Positions 58,857 through 64,000 of a DNA stretch of 64,000 nucleotides are shown one piece after another. A model generated the notes under the pieces. That model was not told the DNA's origin, did not search any database, and worked only from the letters and a program-made list of their open reading frames with translations. A program made the translations under genes and the position numbers. Source of the stretch: an uncultured Actinomycetes bacterium (GTDB lineage: Bacteria > Actinomycetota > Actinomycetes > Mycobacteriales > Nakamurellaceae); the NCBI GenBank assembly GCA_937926105.1, contig CALANS010000003.1, forward strand, positions 1 through 64,000. The letters run 5' to 3'. Each line of letters starts with the position of its first letter. Position 1 is the first letter of the stretch.

Positions 58857-59804
58857 TCACCGCAGGGTGAATTGCCGACCGAGGATGCCGTCCCGGGCCC
58901 GCCGCTCGGCAGAGGTCAGCGGGGCGTCGCTGGCCAGGGCGGCGCCGAGCCGGTCGGCGAACTCGGTCGCCGGCTGCTCCCACTCACTCTGGTGCGCCTC
59001 CCGGTCCAGGTCCCACACCGGCACCAGGCAGCCGTGCGCCCGGAACGACCCGACGTAGCGGGAGCCCTCCCCCAGGTCCAGGGTGCCGGCCGCGGACAGC
59101 CGGGCCAATGCGGCCATCAGCGCCGGCTCCGCCTCGCCACGGACCCAGCGCAGGTGCGCCTTCTCGCCGGTGTCCACCCAGTAGGCGCCTGGCAGGTCGG
59201 CCAGTCGCGCGGTGGGCATGATCGCGGCGTTCGCCCGCTCCAGCGTGGTGGCCAGCTCACTGCCCGGCTCCGGCGGTTCCTCCAGCCACCAGGCGAAGTC
59301 GGAATGCACCGTCACCTCCAGCGGGGTGTCGGTCAGCAGATCCTGCAGCCGGTTGCCGAGGCTGGCCCGGCCAACGGTCGGCAGCACGCTGGACGGTTCG
59401 GCGGCGAGCGCCCACTCCAGAGCGGCGGCCAGGTCGCGGGACAGGTCGCCCGAGTGCGTCTGCACCTGGGTGCCGACCAGTACCGACCCGTCCCCTCGGG
59501 TCAGTGCCGCCGCGGCACCGGGCAGCACGCTGCACAGCAGGATCGACGGGGCGTCCTCGGCGGGGTCGCGCAGTTCCAGCGTGGCAGTCGCGGAGGGCAC
59601 GAATTCGCGCAGCGCAATGAGTTCCACCTCGCCGGGCAGCCCTTCGAACGGCCGCGCCACGATCATATCCACGGCATCGGCCGCGCCATGGCAGGCCTTA
59701 TATCGGCGCCCGGAGCCACACGGGCAGGGCTGCCGAGGATTGATCGTGCCGAACTCACCGGAGGCGGCCGCGGCCGCGGTGCGGTTCTTGGTCTTCTTCG
59801 CCAC
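58857..59804 (-). CDS. SEC-C motif protein with DUF5926-like domain
   Basis: A 315-residue protein. A basic N terminus AKKTKNRT is followed by a zinc-binding SEC-C motif PCPCGSGRRYKACHG at about residues 26-40, then a large domain of unknown function matching actinobacterial DUF5926 proteins (LARPFEGLPGEVELIALREFVP-like, here VARPFEGLPGEVELIALREF). It ends in a charged helix with SAERRARDGILGRQFTLR. GTG start 59804. It is divergent from the proline-rich protein gene. Role unknown; SEC-C motifs usually bind zinc and partner proteins. Confidence 0.88.
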   Translation of the reverse strand: MAKKTKNRTAAAAASGEFGTINPRQPCPCGSGRRYKACHGAADAVDMIVARPFEGLPGEVELIALREFVPSATATLELRDPAEDAPSILLCSVLPGAAAALTRGDGSVLVGTQVQTHSGDLSRDLAAALEWALAAEPSSVLPTVGRASLGNRLQDLLTDTPLEVTVHSDFAWWLEEPPEPGSELATTLERANAAIMPTARLADLPGAYWVDTGEKAHLRWVRGEAEPALMAALARLSAAGTLDLGEGSRYVGSFRAHGCLVPVWDLDREAHQSEWEQPATEFADRLGAALASDAPLTSAERRARDGILGRQFTLR

Positions 59805-59935
59805 GGCTGCCACGGTAGCCGACCGCGGCGGGCACCCCGACCGGCCGGCGCCGGACCGAGGTCGACCCGGCGGCCATCGCGTGCAACAATCGGGCCCGTT
59901 GCCCGCTGGCCGGCACGACGAGCACGGGGAAACAG

Positions 59936-61096
59936 TTGACCTCAATCCAGTCCGATCCGGACCCGACGACCGGAACGCCTGCGCGGACGCCGGGAACGAC
60001 GGAAGCCGCCGGCACGGCCACGACATTCGACCTGCCCCCGTTGCCCACCCTGCGGCCGTTGCCCGCGTTGCGACCCTTGGCCCCGATGCCGTGGCCACCC
60101 GTCGAGGACGGGGACGGCGCGGTCCACGGCGCACCGGCATCGTCTCCCGTGCCGGCCCCGCGCGCGCCCGAACCCGACGCGGCTGAGCAACACGTCCCGG
60201 CACCACACAGCTCGGTGCCGCATCCGCCGGCGCCACCGCCGCCACCGGCCGGTCATCCGGCAGCCACCCGCCCGCGAGTTCCGCCGGCTCCGCTCGCCTC
60301 TCCGGCGTCGCCTCCGGTCTCGCGTGCTCGACCGGAGACCAGGCCCGGCCCACCCGCGCGGCCCGCACCACGGCCCGGGCGGCATGCCGCCCCCGACACC
60401 GCCATCGATCGGAAGACGCCCACCGCGCGGCGCGTGCTGGTGGTCGGCGGCTCGCGGGACGAAACCGCCCGCCTGGCAGCCCGGTTGGCGCGCGCGGGCC
60501 ATCGACTGGCTGTGCAGAGCCCGCTACACGCACTGCCGCCCGCGGCCGGGACTCCGGGTGTCGAGCCGAGCGGCACGAGCGAACCTCACACCGGGCGGGC
60601 GCCGGTATCACTGGCCGCAGACCGGGCGGACCCGGAAGACCTGACGCGGCTGGTGACCGCGGCGGAACGCGTCCTGGACGGTCTCGATGCGGTGGTGATC
60701 CTGCCGGGCACGCCGGCGGAGCCGGCGTCGCTGGACTCCGATCCGGTGAGTTGGGCGGGCAGTTGGTCGCACGCGTTGGAGTCCGATCTGCTCGCCGTTG
60801 CCTGCCTGGCACACGCGGCGGCGCGATCGTTCGTCGAGCAGCGCCAGGCCGGCCAGATCGTGCTGGTGGCCGGCAGTTCGGTGGCGGATGATGCGAGCAC
60901 GCTGGACTCGACGATCCGGGCGGGGGTGACGGCGCTCGGCGCGGAGCTGGCCCGCCAGCTGCGCGGGCACGACGTCGCGGTCACGGTGCTGACGGTCGGC
61001 CACGCCATTGCGCAGGGCGAGTCTGCCGTGCCCGCGATGATCGAGGCAGCGCTATCAGCGCGGCTCCGACGCGACGTCGACATCCGGATCGGGTAG
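59936..61096 (+). CDS. Proline-rich protein with degenerate SDR-type Rossmann domain
   Basis: A 386-residue protein. Residues 1-160 are disordered and rich in Pro and Ala (LPPLPTLRPLPALRPLAP, PPAPPPPPAGHP). From about 167 there is a Rossmann fold: RRVLVVGGSRDETARLAARLA replaces the usual TGxxxGxG, then DAVVILPG, QIVLVAGSSVADDAS and TIRAGVTALGAELARQL. The catalytic Tyr-x3-Lys is absent, so it is probably not an active dehydrogenase. TTG start at 59936 with a GGGGA site 5 bp upstream. Its last 42 bp overlap the convergent DUF4328 gene. Confidence 0.75.
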   Translation: MTSIQSDPDPTTGTPARTPGTTEAAGTATTFDLPPLPTLRPLPALRPLAPMPWPPVEDGDGAVHGAPASSPVPAPRAPEPDAAEQHVPAPHSSVPHPPAPPPPPAGHPAATRPRVPPAPLASPASPPVSRARPETRPGPPARPAPRPGRHAAPDTAIDRKTPTARRVLVVGGSRDETARLAARLARAGHRLAVQSPLHALPPAAGTPGVEPSGTSEPHTGRAPVSLAADRADPEDLTRLVTAAERVLDGLDAVVILPGTPAEPASLDSDPVSWAGSWSHALESDLLAVACLAHAAARSFVEQRQAGQIVLVAGSSVADDASTLDSTIRAGVTALGAELARQLRGHDVAVTVLTVGHAIAQGESAVPAMIEAALSARLRRDVDIRIG

Positions 61097-62161
61097 CTCG
61101 CCCCCGACGGGACTGTCGGTCTCGCCGTCACCAACGCTCGCCTCGCCGGCCCCGTCACCGCCGACCGTACGATTCCCGGCCGTCGACTCCGGTCGACCCA
61201 CCGACCAGCCGTGGTACGCCCCGCTGCCCCGCCCCACCCAGGACCGTTCGAACGAGACCAACACGGCGGCGAACAGCCCCGCCACGACGGCACCGACCAG
61301 TTCTACCGCGACGTGCATCTGCACGGTGTCGGCCACCCATTGGTTGCTGCTCCCGAACGCCATGAGCAGGGTGGCCAGCACCAGCGCGCCGTTGACCGCC
61401 CACGCGACCCACCACAGCGGCGCCGTGACGCGAGTGCTGCGGCGTCGGCCGTCGACCTCACGCAGCTGCCGGTCGATCTCCATGACGACCTGGCCGGCGC
61501 CGTACAGGTTCCAGCCGGGCAGCACCAGCCTGGCCAGGAGAGCGGCGGCGCTCCGGCTCGGCGCGTGACTCGACCGCTGCGCCGACGATCGGTGCAGTGT
61601 CGTCAGGACGGGCAGCGCTGCAAGGGCGGTGATGACGCCCAGGGCGAGCGCCGTCATCCCGCTGGCGAGCACCAGCACGTCGCTCGCACGCACCGGACCG
61701 CCGGGAAGCACCTGCGTCCGGCCGGAGAGCAAAAGTGTGAAACGCCAGGCCTCGGCAGCGGCGGAGGTCGCGCAGGCGAGGGCGGTCAGGGCCGCCAGGG
61801 CGGCGACCGGGAGCAGCCCGCGGACCTGCGCCGGAACCTGGCCCGCGGCCCGGCCGGTCACCGTGGCGTTGCGCCAGATGACGGGCGGAAAGCCCCAGGT
61901 AGGGTGCCCGGCCCGGTAGTCGGGCGGGCCGGCGTACGGGCGCCGGCGCAACCGGACCCTCCGCGTCCCCGCGACGCCAGGGGGCGGGTGAGCGATCCAT
62001 CGCTGGATCGGAAGTGGAGCTCCACAGTAGACACAGGAGTGGGCCGGGGCCGGCGCGGATGGCTGGGTCCTGGCGCACCGCGGGCACCGCACACCGAACC
62101 GCCGGTCGTCGGCGGCGACGTCGTCGGAGCGCGGGCCCCACCGCGAGCTGCTCATCGCCAT
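61055..62161 (-). CDS. DUF4328 membrane protein with N-terminal zinc ribbon
   Basis: A 368-residue protein. An N-terminal zinc ribbon RCPRCARTQ...SCVYCGAP (two C-x2-C pairs, residues 25-50) precedes a DUF4328 region of four helices (LLPVAALAALTALACATSAA, LVLASGMTALALGVITALAAL, WVAWAVNGALVLATLLMAF, VAVELVGAVVAGLFAAVLVSF) with the family motif LPGWNLYGAGQVVMEI between helices two and three. The C terminus is acidic and disordered. ATG 62161 or 62155. Function unknown. Confidence 0.85.
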   Translation of the reverse strand: MAMSSSRWGPRSDDVAADDRRFGVRCPRCARTQPSAPAPAHSCVYCGAPLPIQRWIAHPPPGVAGTRRVRLRRRPYAGPPDYRAGHPTWGFPPVIWRNATVTGRAAGQVPAQVRGLLPVAALAALTALACATSAAAEAWRFTLLLSGRTQVLPGGPVRASDVLVLASGMTALALGVITALAALPVLTTLHRSSAQRSSHAPSRSAAALLARLVLPGWNLYGAGQVVMEIDRQLREVDGRRRSTRVTAPLWWVAWAVNGALVLATLLMAFGSSNQWVADTVQMHVAVELVGAVVAGLFAAVLVSFERSWVGRGSGAYHGWSVGRPESTAGNRTVGGDGAGEASVGDGETDSPVGGELPDPDVDVASEPR

Positions 62162-62188
62162 GGCGTCGACATCGTCGTCACTGTCCGG

Positions 62189-62232
62189 TTGTCGGTGGGT
62201 TGTCGGCGGGCTGTCGGTGGATTGTCGGGTGC
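62189..62232. repeat. 11-bp tandem repeat, four units
   Basis: TTGTCGGTGGG and close variants start at 62189, 62200, 62211 and 62222 in the gap between the rhodanese and DUF4328 genes. No other feature is seen in this 112-bp gap. Confidence 0.8.
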
Positions 62233-62273
62233 TGTGGTTCGCGGAAAGGCAGTCGGCGGGGGCGCTCCCGACC

Positions 62274-62606
62274 TCAGAGGACCGTCGCCGGATTGCCCCC
62301 GTCGGCCATCATCGGGCGGCCGGCCCCCGCCCAGGACAGCATCCCGCCGGCCACGTTGATCGCATCCCACCCGTTGGCGTTGAGGAACTGGGTCACGCGG
62401 GCCGATCTTCCCCCACTGCGGCAGATGACGTACAGCGGCGCGTCGTCGGGGACATCGTCCAGCCGCTCGGCGATATCACCCATGGCGATGTGCGTCGCGC
62501 CGGGAGCATGTCCCGCGGCCCATTCGTCGTCCTCGCGCACGTCCAACAGCACGGCGTCGGCCGGCAGCTCGTCGATCCGGGCCTGCGGAACGCTTGATGG
62601 CATCAC
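62274..62606 (-). CDS. Single-domain rhodanese-like protein
   Basis: A 110-residue rhodanese with the active-site loop VICRSGGRSARV (nucleophile Cys near residue 70), the start DAVLLDVREDDEWAAGHAPGA and the conserved GGMLSWAGAGRP ending. It can carry sulfane sulfur as a persulfide; GlpE-like thiosulfate sulfurtransferase activity is the default assumption. ATG 62606. Divergent from the DUF222 gene. Confidence 0.93.
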   Translation of the reverse strand: MMPSSVPQARIDELPADAVLLDVREDDEWAAGHAPGATHIAMGDIAERLDDVPDDAPLYVICRSGGRSARVTQFLNANGWDAINVAGGMLSWAGAGRPMMADGGNPATVL

Positions 62607-62717
62607 CCCTCCATCCTGACATCTCCGGGCGCGGGGCGGCGCGCCGCTCGGTAGATGCCGACTGACCTCCCGTGGAGAGAGATCGAATATTTGTTTGAAT
62701 AAAAGTCAGTGACGGCA

Positions 62718-62747
62718 TTGACAGTACAGAATGCACGTGAGTAGTAT
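62718..62747 (+). promoter_or_regulatory. Near-consensus sigma-70 promoter of the DUF222 gene
   Basis: TTGACA (62718-62723) and TAGTAT (62742-62747) are separated by 18 bp within an AT-rich stretch (62680-62750). Transcription would begin about 7 bp after the -10 box, at or next to the ATG at 62755, so the mRNA would be leaderless. Two earlier in-frame ATGs (62731, 62746) lie inside the promoter and would not be transcribed from it. Confidence 0.7.
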
Positions 62748-62754
62748 GGAACGT

Positions 62755-64000
62755 ATGAACGGGCGAGTGGTGACGAACAGCGTCGACGGCACACTCCCCG
62801 GCACTGATGGCGTCGATCCGCTGGGCGACTGGATGAGCGTGCTGGCCACCCTGGCCCCGGCCGGCGACGACCCCGGACGCATCGATCAAATCAGGGCCCT
62901 GGAAAACATCAAATCCGGCTGCGCCGCCGCGCAGGCCCGCATCACCGCGGCGTTCGCCGCCTCCCAACGCGCCCACCACACCTCCGGCCGTGGTGGTGAA
63001 GCGGACCGGTCCATGCTGCGCGCCGGCACCCCACCCGGCGCCACCCGGACGGGGCAAGCCGCACACCGCCGAGCCACAGCCGCCCGCCTCGCGGCCCGGT
63101 CCGCCGCCGGGCAGATCGCCCTGGCCCGCCGCGACTCACCGCACCGCGGCGGCCGGCACGTCGGCCTGGCCGACACCCTGGTCCACGAAATGCCCCGCAC
63201 TCTGGCCGCCCTGACCGCAGGGACCATCACCGAATGGCGCGCCACCATCATCGCCCGGGAAACGGCATGCCTGACCGCCGAGCAACGCACCGCCGTGGAC
63301 ACCGAAATCGCCGACCACCTCGACGGGCTGGGCGACGCCCGGATCGGAGCCCTGGTCAAATCCATCGCCTACCGCTTGGACCCCGAAGCCGCCACCACGC
63401 GGGCGGTGCACGCGGCAGCCGACCGCCGAGTATCACTACGTCCCGCACCCGACACCATGGCCTACTTGACCCATCTACTGCCGATGGCCGCCGCGGCGGC
63501 GTGCGTCGCGTCGCTGCAGCGGGAGGCCGACGCTCACCCCGGCGGCGACGGTCGCACCCGGCAGCAACGCATGGCGGACCTAGCGGTCGCCCGCCTGACC
63601 GGCACGGCAAACACCGCAATCACCGTAATCACCGCGGTCACGACACCACCTGCAGCCGACACCGGCACCGGCACCGACGCAACCACCGCCGGCAGTGATG
63701 GTGACGACACCCAGGCGCGGAACGCGACCGGCACCGGCACCGCAGACACGGGTGCCGATGACCCGGTCGCGGCGGTCCGCGCCGCCTACCAACGGGCGGT
63801 GCGCCACGACCGGCAACCAGAACCCGAACGGTCCCGGCCCACACCGAGCCAGGAGCCCGCCCACCGCCCCGCGGTCGAACCCGGCCCGCACGATGTCGCG
63901 CCGGCGCGGCAGCCCGTCCCGGACCTGGGCAGCGGGCATCGGCTACCCGCCGGCACCGACCTGACCATCAACCTCGTCATCACCGACCGCGCACTGTTCA
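62755..64000 (+). CDS. DUF222 domain protein (13E12 type; HNH endonuclease end beyond window)
   Basis: At least 415 codons without a stop, cut off by the window end. The N-terminal half matches DUF222: RALENIKSGCAAAQARITAAF, AARSAAGQIALARRDSP, HEMPRTLAALTAGTITEWRATII and LVKSIAYRLDPEAA. A Thr/Gly/Asp-rich low-complexity insert follows (residues about 295-340), then VAAVRAAYQRAVRHDR. In the family an HNH nuclease domain normally ends the protein; it would lie past base 64000. Such genes are multicopy and mobile-like in actinomycetes. The promoter at 62718 fits an ATG at 62755. Confidence 0.88.
   Translation, partial: MNGRVVTNSVDGTLPGTDGVDPLGDWMSVLATLAPAGDDPGRIDQIRALENIKSGCAAAQARITAAFAASQRAHHTSGRGGEADRSMLRAGTPPGATRTGQAAHRRATAARLAARSAAGQIALARRDSPHRGGRHVGLADTLVHEMPRTLAALTAGTITEWRATIIARETACLTAEQRTAVDTEIADHLDGLGDARIGALVKSIAYRLDPEAATTRAVHAAADRRVSLRPAPDTMAYLTHLLPMAAAAACVASLQREADAHPGGDGRTRQQRMADLAVARLTGTANTAITVITAVTTPPAADTGTGTDATTAGSDGDDTQARNATGTGTADTGADDPVAAVRAAYQRAVRHDRQPEPERSRPTPSQEPAHRPAVEPGPHDVAPARQPVPDLGSGHRLPAGTDLTINLVITDRALF

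Overview
The window comes from a high-GC actinomycete. A bacterial proteasome activator (Bpa) with a C-terminal GQYL tail, a PPOX/F420-type flavoprotein, a DUF222 (13E12-type) gene and the pheA / histidine phosphatase / zincin / serS neighbourhood all point to the proteasome-bearing Actinomycetota. I cannot name a genus from sequence alone. Almost every long antisense reading frame is a shadow produced by GC-rich codon bias.

Layout. 1-4.2 kb: 5' part of tRNA-Ser(TGA), an MMPL exporter with its TetR regulator, and a membrane-anchored zinc peptidase. 4.3-13.4 kb: a hydroxyproline catabolic cluster, all on the minus strand: GntR regulator, ornithine-cyclodeaminase-family reductase, a broken proline racemase-family remnant, ketoglutarate-semialdehyde-type dehydrogenase, a racemase-family epimerase with both catalytic cysteines, a DapA-family deaminase, and a three-subunit FAD/2Fe-2S D-hydroxyproline dehydrogenase. 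A shared 15-bp motif (AGTRCAAYRTYACA core) lies in three intergenic positions and is a good candidate for the GntR operator. 13.4-16.2 kb: nucleoside/pentose salvage (nucleoside hydrolase, divergent ribokinase, deoxyribose-phosphate aldolase). 16.3-20.1 kb: NmrA-like protein, quinone oxidoreductase, Bpa and a HemL-like aminotransferase. 20.2-23.3 kb: a DUF4157 (eCIS-core) protein with a predicted permuted papain-like domain, paired with a YbjN-fold protein. 23.3-35.3 kb: a polyamine cluster: a rare-looking agmatinase-saccharopine/carboxynorspermidine-dehydrogenase fusion, two DAO-type FAD oxidases, a PotABCD-type importer with a possible extra 39-aa membrane ORF, an Lrp regulator and a class III aminotransferase.

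35.3-43 kb: conserved housekeeping (HAD phosphatase, serS, zincin, PfkB kinase, F420-type flavoprotein, DUF1707 protein, histidine phosphatase, pheA, 1-phosphofructokinase-like kinase). 43.2-49.3 kb: a complete peptide-type ABC importer in the order SBP-D-F-C-B. 49.3-52.2 kb: a Zur-box-controlled divergent locus with an orphan metal-binding SBP on one side and a DUF318 permease plus DUF1980 protein on the other. 52.4-62.6 kb: deacetylase-like lipoprotein, CPBP protease, S9 peptidase, nitroreductase, glycerate kinase, SEC-C protein, proline-rich SDR-like protein, DUF4328 membrane protein, rhodanese. 62.7-64 kb: a DUF222 gene that runs off the end and appears to be transcribed leaderless from a near-consensus promoter.

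Intergenic DNA holds several repeat families: an 84-bp tandem repeat (7.8-8.1 kb), a two-copy element with terminal GCATGGATCA motifs (33.8 and 54.8 kb), a CGATCTGCG palindrome family (3.1 and 52.3 kb), and short tandem repeats of 15 and 11 bp. The best candidates for something undescribed are the DUF4157/papain-like + YbjN pair and the agmatinase-dehydrogenase fusion.
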